Assembly: GCF_949628265.1 (NCBI RefSeq)
Contig: NC_088786.1
Coordinates: 4,216,001 to 4,280,000, forward strand
DNA from: Cloeon dipterum
Lineage: Eukaryota > Arthropoda > Insecta > Ephemeroptera > Baetidae
Reading direction: 5' to 3'
Length of the DNA stretch: 64,000 bases
Shown: piece by piece, positions 34,814 through 49,800 of the stretch
Numbering within the stretch: position 1 is the first letter of the stretch
How the letters are laid out: each line of letters opens with the position of its first letter
Notes under the pieces: model-generated
What the model saw: the letters and a program-made list of their open reading frames with translations, nothing else
What the model was told of the DNA's origin: nothing
Database searches by the model: none
Made by a program: the position numbers and the translations under genes

Positions 34814-37800
34814 CTGTAAAATTATATTTTTTTTAAATAATTATCGGGAAATTGGCAAATAGTACTGTTGAGTTTTCGATGAGCATGTTGATGATGTTCA
34901 GGTTTTGGGTGAAAGGTATTTGCTTGTCCCTCAAAATTTCCATCCAACCGTTGACAAGACTCGCTCGGAAAGATTGGTTGTAAGGGCCGCAATACGACAG
35001 AAATCCTGTAGCAATAACCACATCTCCAACCAACCTGAACATTTAAAAATATAACTTTAATTAGAACGGCACATTTAAATCTAAATTTGGCTTTCCTTCC
35101 AAGTTGTTCTTTGTAATCTTTGCTCTGTTGGGTCCACCGAATTTTTTCGCCACCAAGACCGTTGATCAGAGCACTGGCCGCCTGCATTTTCCTCAAGCAG
35201 ACGGTGGCTGCGTCCGTCAGACGCTGCTTTTCAGACACAGCCGCATCGTATTGCGCCTTCACCTGGCAAAGAGCCGCTTCACGCTCCTCAAGTTCACGTT
35301 CTGCCTTCGCCAAATCATCCATGGCCACTTTTAAACGTGCCTCTTGCATTGCCAAGTTAGCCTTAAATTTAATTTCCGCAATTTAGAAATTGTCGACTAA
35401 TGGCTTTTTATTTGAACATATTTTTTAATTACTTTGAGAGGCAGGACTTCTTTATTGACCGAGTGGAAGCACGACATTGCTTTTGTCCAAGACAACAATC
35501 CGGCCACGTCTCCGCACACCCTTTTGGCTGTTTCCATATTATAATCCTCCATTTCAAAGTAGGGGTGCAGCAGCTCGATCATCTCATCGTTGATAATATC
35601 TTTTGGGTAATTTTGCAGCTGAAGCAAAAAGGTAGTGCTCGCCATCATCTGTGGCATGCACAAAAATTAATTATACGTAATCAACAATGAACAGTGAATT
35701 GACCTTGAGTGACTCGGCCCATGAAGGCTTGGGGCAAGGTGCGGCCGTATCTCCGATGACTGCGTGCAACTTTCGTTGAAACAGTATCAGCACACAGTCC
35801 ATGATTCGCATAATTAGATGAGGTGGCCGTCCAAGCTTTCGAATCGTAGCTAAAATATTAAATCCAAGTCATTGATCAAGTTTGATAGAAAATATGCCAG
35901 TTTTGTATTAAAAAAATTGAGTTTTTTAACGACTGTACTAATTCGCTGGATACAAATTGATTTTTTAAGCTAGGGCTTTATATATTATTTAAAAAAACAT
36001 AATTATTCATCAATAAAAGGAATAAGAAAAGTCAATATTAACCGATATGAGCAGGTTTAATAGTGTTAAGTGCCGCCTCCGCCTCCTCAAGCGCTGGTTT
36101 GGCCGCCTCGAGTTTTTCCTCAGCAATCGCTTTTTCCTGAGCAATATTCTCGACCAGAGCCTCGGCCTTTTCCTTCACCTTCTGCACTTGATTTTTGAAC
36201 TGCTCAGCCTGCATGGCTCGCTCCGTCACTTCGCTCAGAACCTTTTCAGCCTTTTCAGAGGCCAAAGCCAAGTCCTTTTCCATAATAGCTAACTCCTGTT
36301 TCAGAATCTCCACCGACTTGGACGCGTCCTTTAACTTTGCGAGACCGGTGTCCATTCGCTCAGCACCCTGCCCAAGTTCCTGTTGCTTGCTCTGGTAGAT
36401 GTTTTTGTAGCCACCGATGAAATTCAGGTAAGACTTTGGAGTTACGTGTGTCGCTCGTCGGAATCTGATTTTTTTTTTAAGAAAAACATTAGCAAGTTGC
36501 ATTGATTAACCCGAAAGGGTCACAGTTTTTACCTTTGGAAGTATTCCGCCGACATATTGGACACGATGTCTTGAATCGAGCCGAGCGCTTCGACCAACTC
36601 CATTTTCACCTTGTTGGTACAGGCAATCTCGAAGTCCTGAATAAAGTGTTTGGCTACTTCAACCAAAGCGTCTCTTGGCCACGGCTGGAACCAGTCCACC
36701 GTGCAGCCAGACACCAATGCAGGAAATTTCAACACGCGGTTTCTGAATTTCTCGCCAACCTGTTTTATGAAAAATTGATGCGCTGTTAAGTATTGAATTT
36801 GCAAAAACTTACCGGTGAAAAACAAAAGACCACGTGTAAATTCTGGCAGACGCGCGATAAAAAGTATTCCATTACCAACTCAGCGGTTGGAGTAATTTTC
36901 GGGAATTCCCTCTTCATTATTGGCGTCAGTTCAGAAATGATTTCTTGCTGCTCGTCTCGAGTAAAAAGATTCGAAATAACGCCGGATGATAGAATGTTGT
37001 TCAAGTACTCCAAGAAACCTTCCTCCTTAATATCTAAATCTGTGAATAGGAAGGTCGTTCCTTTGCCTTGGACGCCGCAAGTCCGGTAGAGGAATTTCAA
37101 GTCCTCGAGGAAGTTTGCTATGTTGTATGACCTGATGATTCAAATTGTAATTACGATCGTCAAGATCTTTGGCCGTTCACCTAGTAAGGGTTATCTGGAA
37201 AGTTTTGTAGCCAGCAATGAAGGAAGCCAGCTTTGTCAGAGACTGTTTGCCTGAGCCTCCCACGCCAATTAGCATAACATTTCCTCTTGGATGCCTTATT
37301 ACTCTTGATATCTAAAAACGCCAAAGATTTGAAGTGGCAAAATATTATTTTTAATTAAGTTACTTTGACTAAGTGGAGCATAGCGTCAGGGAAAAAGACG
37401 AGATCCATTCCAGCGCCTCTTTGCATCTCATTGTATTGCGAAAGAAACATTTCCAATCTCTCCTTGAGTTCATCGTAGCCATTAACTGGCTCATAAACCT
37501 TGGGCAGTTCCATATCTGCGTCCTCTCCCTCTTCTCCGGTTGGTTCAGGCGCATCCCTAATTTAGCATTATTTAATTAACTTTGTTAAATTTATGTTAAA
37601 AATTAATTGATTTGCCTCATGAAGTCGACAAACACCTCCTCAGGCTCAGCCATTTTCTTGTAATTTTCTCCCAAATGTTTGCCAACTAGCTCAACTAGCT
37701 TCACATTGAACCACTCCTTGTCTTCCTCGGATACAAATCTAACCACGATATGTAAAACATTTCAGCTAAAACATTTCTGCCATGTCAAACCTGTCCGAGA

Positions 37801-40800
37801 AGACGCGAACGCACTCGTGTTTCCAGAGGGAAACGAGAACTCGCTCATTTTCAATGACAGTGCTCAAAGTGCCGACCATTCCTTGCCAAATTCGCGACAA
37901 ATCGCGCAAGCTGAAAACGTAGTGGAATTTCGCCGGAGTCGGCAGTAAATTAGCCTGGAAACAAAATTACATCACCGTGACCGCTGCTAAATTTAATTTC
38001 CACAATACTCTCGTGTGCTGCCAAAGCACTCTGGTCAGCGGCACCAGTTTTTTCACCAGATTTCGAACATCTGGCACGAAACCTCGTTTTACGTTGTAGT
38101 GGCCCTCTCCAATCACGGAGAAAATGCGGTCTATCGACTCGTCTGTTGGCAACGTGCAATTAAAAATGCAGAATTTGCGTTTTAGCCGTGATGGGATATC
38201 ATTTCTTCCTCCACCTTGTGATAATTTTTAGTAACAAAATAGGCCTATCGAATCAATAAATCCACCTGGTTGACACATAGCTGCCACAAATTGCATATCT
38301 ACTATGTGAGTGAAATCTCCAGGCTTGTCAAGACTGTAAAAGCCTCCCATTTCCATCAATTGGCGCACAATTTCATTTGTAACTTGATCGCCCCATTCAT
38401 TTATATGCGGCATGTTGATGTCGTCAATGAAAACCAACATCCTTCTCCCGCCAGGCGGGCCATAAGTGTTACCCATTCGCTTTTCAACGTAGCTTTCAAT
38501 GGTTTTCTAATGTCAAAGAATTTTTAGATATTTAAAATTAAAATTCAACCGTGCGTTTACTTGGAATTGCTGAGGAGTAGTTGCAGAGGAGAAATTAAAA
38601 ATTCTGCTCAGGTGCGTGTCCGCATTGGCCTTTTTCATATAAGATTTCATCATGACCGTTTTCGCAGAGCCTTGCTCGCCAATCAACATAATCGCCTGTT
38701 TGAAAAATATAAGAAGTTTAATTTTTTATTTAATTGCGATAGTTACCTTCCCCTGCTTAGCAATTACATCGATCAAATAATCCATTCGCACGTTTTCGAT
38801 GATAGGCACTAAAATGGAGCTGTAGTCAGGCGTGCTGTTTTCAGGGTACACGTATGGGACTAATAGAGAGTTCCAGTGCTCCCATTCACCTATTTTAAAT
38901 CAGTTCAGTACATTATTTTTCGTTTTCCTATTTCCTCAGTTTACCCGATTGACTGACTACGTAATCAAAGACAGTGGCTCCCTTGTCTGACTTCTTGTGA
39001 GGCAGGTCCAACGACAGTTTTTCCCTTATGAAAGTGTCAAAGAGCTGGCGGTCGGCGGTGTCTAACAAGCCTCCCATACCCCAGACAAGCGCAAAAACGT
39101 AAAATCTTTGCAAGTGCTTATTCGTCAGCTGAGTGGAGATCTTTACTTTGTCCTGCTCGTCATCGTCCTCAGCCTCGACTTCAATTGCTGTAAGAATGAA
39201 TTTTATTTTCATTTTAATTCATTCATTGTGATTTACTTGGAATTTGAGTTCCGTCAGCTGGTTTTTTGGCTGTATCTGGAGTTGGCGGCTCCTCAAAATT
39301 CTCTTCTTCTGATTTTTCCTGTTCTTTGGGCACTAGTCCTTCTAAGATATCTAACATCTATAGCAGATTGAAATTAATGAAAATGAATACTTAAAAATTT
39401 TATAAGTTACTTGTTGAATGATATTGCATTGCAAAACTTTCATCTTCGGTGCCAAATTTTGGCTCATCCAAGAATATATAGTGGCAAATGAAGAGTCAAA
39501 GAGCTCTTGGAATATTTTCACCTCGCGGGCGTTCTGCTTCTGAAGCCACATTTGCAATACTGGCTTCCAATCCAGACCACTTGAGCTCATGTAAACCTAT
39601 TTTTAAGGAATTTTTTATAGTTTGTAAGCTATGCAACCTGCCGCATCCTCATGTGTGGCAAGGTGCATAACATGCAAAACTCAAGTTAGTGGCCTTAAAC
39701 ACCCTTTAATTAATAGTAGTGCTTTTGCAATGAAACTTTGATCCAGTTTTTATAATTCAAAGTTGATAGGTAGATAAATGCCACGAAATTACCAAGTTAC
39801 AATACATTATAATCATTTTGTATCGCACCATTCCATTTCGAGAAACAGTTGCCGGCGATGCATTGTCGATATTTTCAGGTTCAAAAATAATCTTGCACGT
39901 CGGGGCCATCGAAAGCCGATCACCGTTTGCAAGCGTGAGCGTTTTGTTGTCGTCAAGCACCGAGTTGAGATTCTCGATCCAAATACTGTCCACAGGCCCG
40001 TCGAGCACCAGCCATACGTGTTCGCCCTTCTTCGTCTTGAGGGTTTTCCTCCACAGAGCGGAGAAGATTCCGTCCGTCCAGTCGTTTGTGGCCACATCCA
40101 GCCGCCCGAACATCTGAGACGCCGTTATGGCCTTCGGGTTCATGCGCATTTCTCGGTGGGTTTGGCCCATCGCAGTTAGGGACTTCATCAGGGTCTGGAT
40201 GCACGTCGTTTTGCCGGCGCCAGTTGGGCCCAAGGTCATAATTCCGTGTCGGACCCTTTGTGTTTCGTATAGCTGTAATTGTTTGTGAAAAATTTATTGG
40301 TTTGTCGTTTCAGGGATAATATAATAACCTGAATGAGCTTAAGTACCCAAGGAGGATGGTAAACAAGTCCCGCTTCTTCAACTTGTTGTTGAATGGCCGT
40401 CTCCAGCTCAGGATAACCCGTTTTCTCGAGATTTTGGTTTGGAAATAAGTCAGAAACAAGTGACATAAATAGTGGCTCGTCCTCGTCTAGAAATTTGAGA
40501 TTTATTAATGAATTAAATTATTTTCGACTGTTTGATTTACCTATCAGTTTTGAAAGATTCATGTCTCTGAGCACTCTCATGACTATCATGCTCTCCGTGT
40601 CTTTCAAATTTACCCTTTTTGCAGCTCCAAGCGTACGCAACACTGAGAGGATATTTCGCAAACCAAAATCATAATGGACCTGAAATAATGTTTTTCTCTG
40701 TAGACGAATTCTCGATCAGTTAGTATTTACTTGTTTTGTAAGCTGCTCCTCGCACAATTTATATAACGTATAGAACTTTCTAGCCAGAGTAATATTTTCC

Positions 40801-43800
40801 AAAAAGCCGCAACTTGCCAGCTTCACACGAATAATAATCTGCCGATCAGGCACCATCATGGCTACCGTGCGAAACTGGATTTTCAAATTTTCTGGCAATT
40901 CCTTACGCCCCGCATACCCAGGGTTCTGTAAAATAAACAATTTTAGAACAAATTTCCAAAAAATGCAGCCACTCCTTACCATGGTGATGAAAATTCCGAA
41001 CTCTGGACAAAGCGTAATCGTGTCTCCGTCCGTGAAAACAAACTGCTTCTTCTTTTCCTTCTTTGCGCCCAAAACGACGGCAATTTGCTGTGCAGCTACC
41101 GACAGCACGGGTAGCTCTATTCGATTAAATTCGTCGAAGCAGCCCCATGAGCCCGATTGCGCCAGTCCCTTATAAATGCGGCCTAAGCCGCGGTAATCCA
41201 TTTGGTCGGAGCAGTTGAAAACGACCACGTATTTGGCAAGCGTCTTGCCCATGTCCTTGACGGTTTCGGTTTTGCCTGTGCCCGCGGGGCCACAAGGAGC
41301 GCCGCCCATACTCATCGCCAGGGCCTGTGCCAACGTTATGTAGCACCTGCATGTATTATAACTCATTGATTATTTAGATCGTTGACTTGGAATTATTGTT
41401 TGTTGCCTGTCCGTTAGAGGTGTGATCACAAGTCTGTCTGTGCATCCAAGGTACTCGTTTTGATAAGTAAAGTTGACATCAGTGATCAGAATTAGAGTTT
41501 TGTCTATATCCTCTTTGAAATAAAATCTGCATTGCTTCAGCCACTCAAAATCGTTCACGTGTCTCACGTTGATGCGACACTAATTAAAAATTTTAAAATT
41601 ATTTTATAAAGTTTATTATTCAAGTTATACCATAATATCGAAAATGTCTCTCTGGTGGACGTGGATAGTGATGAGAGTTTCGAATTTTATTCTCTCAATT
41701 CGCGTCAAATCTCTGGTGGTCTGGTCGATCAATGTATTCAGAAGTTCCAAAAATCTGTTATTCGTTTCGCCCATGACCTTCTTGTCTGCTCTGGCTTGCA
41801 TTAAAGCTGCTTCTGAGTCGCGAGTCCAAATCATTTGGATACCAAGTAAACCAATCTGCAAAGGGGATATATTTAAATTGAATTAAATATTTAGGAATTT
41901 GTCTTTCACCTGCGCTGGCATTTTGTCCAGAAAAGCGAGCAAGTTGAAGTTGGCATCGTTGATCATTGTGTGGCTCGAACGAATGATTGAATGCAAGGAA
42001 GCTTGCGATGTCTGAAGCAGGGCCGTCAACCACGTTTCTACACTACCCTCAGCTCGAACTGCCTTCTCCAGCTGGAATATTTTTCTTATTTTCTGATTTG
42101 GACAGTAATCTTTCAAAGCACCTGAATGGTTTCCCCTTCAGAAGACACAATGGCAAGAATTTTATTATATTCAATGTCGTGGAATCTGACATATCGCGTG
42201 TTATCGAAAATCGAAAGCAGATGGTTTTGAATTGTGTGGGAGTCGGAGGCCTGGCCCAGGATTTCCAACAGAGCTGGATCAGACACGAAGAAGAAGCGCG
42301 GGAACATCATCCTCTTCTTCTCCAAATACCTGGAAATGTTAATTTTTCGCATTCACCCCTTTTTTCTATGAAAAACAAACAAACAAACAAACCCGCTAAG
42401 CGACTTCTGGCAAAGTTCAAGTTGCTCCTGCAAGTGCGGCAAAAGTTGCTTGAGCATGTCATCGCCCACGCAGCAGGCCACTACCCCCGGTGTCTCGTGC
42501 GCCCTTTGCATTATTTTTTGCCACGACTTGTCGATTTTACTGAAACGCTTAGCCTCTTTTGGAAGTTGTTTGGCGATGTCTCCACCCACAAAAACGGCTT
42601 CCAAGTAAACCCACATGTTTTGCACCAAGAGCCAGCGTTCTAGAATCTCGTTTGTGTTTGACAGATCCGACACCCACTGCTGAATTTGCTTTTTGAATGG
42701 TGCATTGTATCTATAATAATTAAGATAGACGTCACACAATTTCTATCAATCGCAGTATGTCGCTCACCTGTTGGACAAGAGTGATCCAAGGACCATAAGA
42801 CTGTCCTCAAGCTGTCCAATAGTCTCAGCAGTTGTGTCGCCTCGAAGCAAAAGTTCGCCTCGGTTATTGAACGTCATGAAAGTGAGCTCGTGAATAGACC
42901 ATTCATTAGTCACTTGTCGCAGTTTGGCTTCAATGTCCTTTTCTTTCATGGCGGAAATACATATGTCCTTAAAATTTGCTACAGTTATTTCAAATATTTA
43001 AAATTTGTAAAAACAGACTTCAATATCCTCCTTGCACTCAAGCAAAGGTGCCTCCAAAATGTGCTTCAAGCAGAATCCTTCGCTGTCCAACTCGAAATTG
43101 TGCTTGGTGGAGTCCATGATTCTTTGCCAATGCCTTGGCTTCATCGCCTTGTTGGCCATTAACTCCAATAGAGGACACATATCGTTGAAATCGTCGATGG
43201 TTTTCTTTAAAGCGTGGAAAGCAGGCCACTCTTTCAATCCTTTCGGCAATTTACGACACCTGCGCTTGGTGGGTTTAATAAACGTCTTTGAGAACATTTT
43301 AAAAGGTTTGCCTATTTTGGAATTCCATAAGCTCATTGTTGATTTCCTCTATGTTGACGTCGCCCCAAGGAATATCGTAGTAGCTGCTGACTCGGTCAAT
43401 CACATCGTTGTACAGCTTGTATAATTTCTGCAGAAGGTTCAACTCCTTTCTGATCTGAGCTAGCTCAGGATACTCCGTTTGGGGCAGCCCGAAAAGCTCC
43501 TCTCCACTTTGGTACGTCTGTAGTTTCCTCCACATTCCATCGAAGCGATTCTAAAAATTTATGTCAAAAGCTTGGCCTAAAAACAAAACCATATCGTTAC
43601 CTGGAACACAATCAGTTTATCTGAAGCTTCTCTAGGCGTAAGACCTGGCATCATTGGTCCAGAAGTGCGATACTCGTGGCAATACTGGATGTTGTCCAAG
43701 CGGAATCTTTGAAGGTTCTTTCGCAGGTCTTCTTCAAACCGCGGCTGCATATTCAGCAGCAAGCAGTGAACGTCGAGGGCCCGTTTTACGAGACGTTGCC

Positions 43801-46800
43801 AGGTATAACGCAGGTTGTCTATCTGGTCCAACTCTTCTCGGTCCACAGGGATTTCATATCGAGATATAACATTAAACGCTTCCTATGTTATAACGAAAAT
43901 TGGTTAATTTTTCTTTCATCAAAGAACGATTAATAATATCGTCTTTTTTAGCAATAAATTATTTATTTTCCATTTGAGAATTTGCTGAGGTTGCTTAACT
44001 CACCTCGATCGGATCAATTCTGAGCTCCATGTCTACTTCTTGGTCTCGAATTTTCTTCAAAGTGTCCATAATGACACGCACATCGTCCAGATCTCTGATC
44101 GGCCTGTCCAACTTCCTGTCCATTTCGCTAACCACCGCGTACACATAATCCATTTCCCTTTTGTACTTTTTGCGCAGTGCTTGACCAATTCTATACGTGC
44201 ACGCTTTTATCTCCGTCAGCAGTCCAAATTTTAGTTTTTCTGTAACATTTATTGGCTCATTTAAAATGCAAGATGAGAAGTTTGATCATAAAAAACTACC
44301 AGCTGAAACCACGACGCTTTGTCCAAAGTAATGCATGTCTGACTCGACGTTGAGCTCTGCCTCAAGTTCGCCGTGGTAGCGAAGGAGGTTCACGAAATCT
44401 TGCAGCCCGGCCTGGAGCATATCTTTTCGGTCTTGGTCGCTTTTCCAAAGGGTCTTGTACGGCTTCCATCGCTCCAAATAAGACGTGAATTCCTAATTGG
44501 TCTTTTTATGAAACATTCAACCCATTTAACGCGATTTATACAGCTTTGATGTCCATGGTACAGGTGGACAGCATAGTGAGCATTTTCATCACCTCCTTGT
44601 TCTCGATTATAAAGCTGAAAAAGTTTTTCTGCTGATGCGGAAAATTGAGCTTTTCCTCGGAGGCCACTTTGTAAATGCGGCGGCGGCGTTTCTTGGGGTC
44701 GTCTTTTTTGTTTCGCTGCTGCGTGCCCTGTTCGATTTGTGAAACCAGGTCACTTAAAGCGCCCGGAGGTCGCATGGCCAGTTTGCGCCACACTTGCTTC
44801 TACACTCGACCGTTCATTCAACATTCACACAGAAGCGGAGATAGAGGAGGAAGAGAGAGAAAAAAAGAGAAAAACCATGTTATTTACATGTCGAGTCGTC
44901 CGTTATAGTTGAAATGTAAAGACCAACAAGAGATTAATTAATCAAAATACACCAATTATTTATGTTAAGGTTATCATAAAAACTTTGCTATTATTTAGTG
45001 TGGGCATTGCATTTTTTTTCTATTTTCGTTTATTTATATTTCCACGGTAAAAATGTTTTATTTATTTTTGTGTTGATTTGTGATGAAATATGTGAATTAA
45101 TTAGGTGAAATTCAGCATACTAATTGTACGCTAAAATTTGTTAAGAGCTAAAAACGTAGTACATAAAAATATATTTTATTTTCTGAAAAATAAAAGAGGA
45201 AAACCAAACCAGTAATAATCATTGGCATCGCTAAAAATTAACTTACTGTCGTTGTAACAATTTTACAAAGCAGGTTTAATTGTATTAATCAACTTCATAT
45301 ATTATTTAGATCCTCCAAATGCATGTCAGTGTTTTTAAAAAAAGCGGACTGAACTGTGTGTGTGTATGTGGAAAAGAAATAAAATTAAAATAAGTGCAGC
45401 TCAACGATCTTTATATTTTGACAGTGAATAAACTTAATTTTGAAACTAAATGACACAATGCAAATGGTGAACATCTCAAGAATCGCTACAACAGTGCCAG
45501 CGCGTGCATTTAAATTGGCGTCTGTTCCTAAATGCAGCTCAACATTCTTCACCTGCTGAAATTTGCCGCCCGTCCACAGGCCAACTCCTTTAGCCACGTT
45601 TGTAATATTACGACCAGCATTCGTAAGAGCTTCCTGGATTTCGTCCAAATTCGGTTTTATCGCTACGTTGGGGATTACGAGCGAGATGTAAATTATGAAA
45701 ACTGGATTTGGGGATGACTTTGATGCTAACAATAAGAAAAGAAAATTGTTACACAGCGTCTGTTCAAAATATTTTCAAAAGAACCTGTCTCCTGGTCGTT
45801 GATAAACCTTCGCCTAAGTGAGTCCAATGACATTTTTGTCACTTTTATGAGCACGTCGATCACCTTGCGGCTGTAGTAGCGGCGCATTTCACTCACGGCG
45901 TTGCGCACCACGTCCTGCAGTGCCTTGGACAGGGTGCCGCTTTTCATGACGATGTGTGGCTGGTCGAAACACTCGGACACGATGCTCCAGTCCTGCTGCG
46001 GTGAAGCTGCACTGTTTGCAGACGTCCCTCCAGCAGTCCCATCCACAGCACCCTCGTCTCGCTCTGCCTCCTCGCTTTTTGCTGATGGGTGCTCAATCTC
46101 AATTAATACAATTCATCGCGTGTAAAATAGTGATAGTTAATATTGTTCATGAACCAACTAACTACAACAGAATATTCTTGCTAACCTTCTTCCATGAGGG
46201 TGTCAAATTCATCTAGTTCGGTTGTCGTTGTTTTAAAAGCTGGCGCCGCTTTCTTCACTAAATCCAAAATTTCCTCTACAGCCTCCTCCACCATTAAGCT
46301 CTTCCTGTGCAACTCCTGTAAGATAGTACCATCATGTAGAGATTTAATTTATTTATTTTATTCGAGCTCTATGTTTTTTTATCACTAAATAATTTTTTCC
46401 TCTTACTGTGGCCGCTCTGCAGCAAGTGAACTCATTTCTGTCCGTGAATTCTTCTACGCTCCACGGCTTTCCGCTGCTAGGAAGCGCGTGCATCTTGACC
46501 CTTTGCATCGACGATAGCACCGACAAAATCCTGTTCGAGTAGATATCATGAACCCTGAAAAATGCTCGTTTTTGCACGATGCCTCAGTAAAATCCCTTCA
46601 ATATTAACCTGGTTGTAAGAACCTCAAAACTTTTGACTGCTTGAAGGGTTTTCAAGTAAAAGTCCTCCCAAGCAGGGTCAGACCAGGAAATTGTGTGGAA
46701 CCCTGGCGAAAGCATTCTGGCCATTCGCATCATGTGCGGCAAGAATAATGGCCGCACGTCCGGCTTAACTGCTTGAACGGCTTGCACAAACCGTTTCAGC

Positions 46801-49800
46801 AGCAACTAGAGACGAACGAGAAATTAATTTATTTTTGAAAGATTTGCATTCATAAAAACAACTTCGAGACAGTCGTTTATCGTCGTAAAATAGCTCCTCT
46901 TCGTTAGAAGCGTCATTGCAATGATAGGGACTTCAATGCTCATTTTAGCCATGCAGTCAGCCTCCCTTATCAAAACCATCAAGCGGAAGTCGAGATTAAC
47001 TTCTACCTTTCCCGTCTCCTTGTCAAATGCCAGTAGCTTTTGACGCAAACCTTCGTCTACTGGGCGAATCTGCCAGTAGAAACAATTCAAGGTGATTACA
47101 AAAAAAAATACGAAATATAATTATTTACTGTTTGACTTGTCCAAGTTTTTATCACATCTGCTTCAAACGCTTTCAAGTGGGCATTAACGTTGTTGTATTT
47201 CTCAATCAATTCAGTTGTGGCTGGCAACCTTTGTAAAACGTGGTGGCTTGAAATGCTGTTGACTAGGTCCTGTAGGTGGTACTGTAAGCATCGCACCCAC
47301 TTTATGCGGCCTGTAATTTGGGTTATAAAGTATAGTGCAGTTTGCATTAGGTTCGGACACTCGCACCTGCCAAAGGAGGAAAATAGCGTGGCAGGGGAGG
47401 GTCAGATTTCAGTTTGCGAAACAGTTTGTGAATTCTGTCCACCTCGCGGTCGCAAAACCTCAAAACACGATCGTACTTCTCATCCATTTTGGCGAGAGGT
47501 ATTTTCTCGATGACCTACACATACATTTTTTAATAAGCTGAGGATTGCACGTCGCGATCTCAATAAATTGCCTTTTCAAATCGTTCTAAGAATTTGATTG
47601 CTTGAGGCGATTCCCAAACTGTGTCGTAATTCCTTTCGATTATATTGCCAATGCCCGTTTTAAGAGCTTCAATATTGGTCATAAAGGAGTCGTAATCCTC
47701 GTCAAATTCCTTATTTCTGTGGTCCAAATAGTTGTACTCTTTGTTCATTATTCCCCCTTTAGCTGTGTCAAAGTTTCTCATTGCCTCGTCAAGCGCTAGA
47801 ACATTATCCATCATTTTTGGAGCGTCACAATAACTAAAATGAAGTTAACCTTCGCCAAGAAGTAATCCTAGAAAGCAAAATTAGCTCTAGATTAATTGAA
47901 TTCGTTTCTAAAAACTCTCACCTTCCATTCTACGTTCAAACAGCTGGGAGTAGTCGTTCACCAGATCAAACAGGGTAATTATCCTGCTCAGCCTTTCGCA
48001 AAAGGTGTCAAATTTGCCGAAAACGTAGTTTTCAGAAAAGCCAAATGGCGTGGCTCCAGGCAAAAACGGCTGATTTTTCACCGTCAAGTACGTAGAATGG
48101 TACACCTGGTTCAGATTGATGCAGTGCTGCAGTTTTTCCTTCACCTCCGCCTCAGGTTGCGACCAAATGGTTTCCTTGCCACGGCAAGTGATGTATAACT
48201 TGCACGTCTCGATCATTTGATTCGTGATCTAAAACTAGGTTTCAGAGAAAAATGCTAGGAAATATCCCAAATGTATACCTTGACCATCAAAGAAGAGGTT
48301 CGTTCGGTTGTGTTGTAGAACTTAGAAACGCTGTGTATGAGCCGGACGGTTTGAATCAGGTTCAAAATCGATTCTTTCATTTGCACCGGGTCGTGCAGGT
48401 AAAGTGAGTGGCACACTTTTTCCATGGACTGGATGAATTTGGCGTTGTCGCGAGCTTCGTTGTAACAGAATGTGATTTTCTTGTCCAGCTCGCGCCATGC
48501 TTTTATTGTTTTAGAGTAGTTTAGTTGGAGACACATCAGAGTCATTTGCACCTTAAATTGGAAATATTTATTCAGTTTGCAGCCAACGTCAAATCACGTA
48601 GTTCAGTCACTTAAAATTGCGTGCACTGCTTGTACACAAAGCGATTCAGACCCGCAACGCGTATTATCTAAAAACTTCCCTGACAAGCGCTCGTCTTGGA
48701 TTTAGCACGACAAATAACTTTTGAAGAGCCAATCGGCGTTGTTTAAACAAACATTGAAACTCTGGTCAAGTGCTCTTAATCGTTAGCAAGCAAATAGTTT
48801 TCGCAGTGAACCAAAATAAATTGGTAAACACACCGCACGCTGAGATTTGTCGGAAGTCGCAGCGGCGCAAGGGAGGCGCGCGCGTGCCGCAAAGTGAATG
48901 GCGGTGCCTTGCACGAAATTATTATTATTACATGGCTCGAAAATTTCTCCTGAGCAACGCCCACGCGATGCAAATTGTTGCACCTGTCCGTCATTCCCAA
49001 GCAAACGGCTTTTCGTCAGCTTGCACTGTAGTGAGAAACGAAAAGCTTCACCCACTACCGCTTGTGAGCTTTGTACAGCCACAGAAAGCGATATTTTTGG
49101 ACTGCACAAATAACGTGTAGGGTATTTTTAACAGCATGTTTGTTTACCGAATCAAATCGTAATATCTTTACTCACAAATTGATAATTAAAAATGCAATTC
49201 ATATAATTGAATATTTATAGTACCATTTCAAATTCCATTTTTATCAATAATTTCTATCTCTTATTTAGAGAATGCTAACTGAAAAATTTTAATTTTGATT
49301 ACCTCGTGGCTTTGCAAGTGCGTAACGATCTGCGAAAACTGAGCACCACGACGTTTCCAGTATTCTAACTCATCTTGTGGACCTGTCGAGTCGTTTTCCC
49401 TTCTGAGCTGCTGACTCTCCATTACGACCTAATGGAAAAAAAACTTTTGTTAGTTAAAAGTTGTTAATGGGCTGGGGAAGTTCACCTCATGGACCCTCTT
49501 CATCCAAGTTTTTAAGCGCTCCTCGAGCAGGGTCATGTTCTCGACACTTTTTGCATATTCCCTTGCGTCGTCTGGACTTTGGACATTCGCAAGTATGTTG
49601 ATCTCATCCTCAAACACGTTCTTCTGCTGGCACACTTCCTCGCAAACTAATAAAGCCAAAAGTATAATAGGAACCATTTTGCGGTTGATTAGAGTAGTTT
49701 GGCATGGTGTATTTTTGCACCGACAAAACTGGACATAAAAATTGCTTGCGGCAAACCATTTTTCCTTCAAACATTAAAACAAGTATTAAATATTTTTTAC

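Noticed and set aside
47817-47921. Candidate small dynein exon (reading GLLLGEG) before exon 9
   Set aside because: Its phase does not fit the next exon; direct joining of 47922 to 47795 gives exact-length agreement with vertebrate DNAH5 (EALDEAM...NKEYNYLD).
48770-49120. Overlapping ORFs of 108 and 116 codons on both strands
   Set aside because: They lie in a dynein intron, resemble no family and result from a GC-rich patch with few stops.
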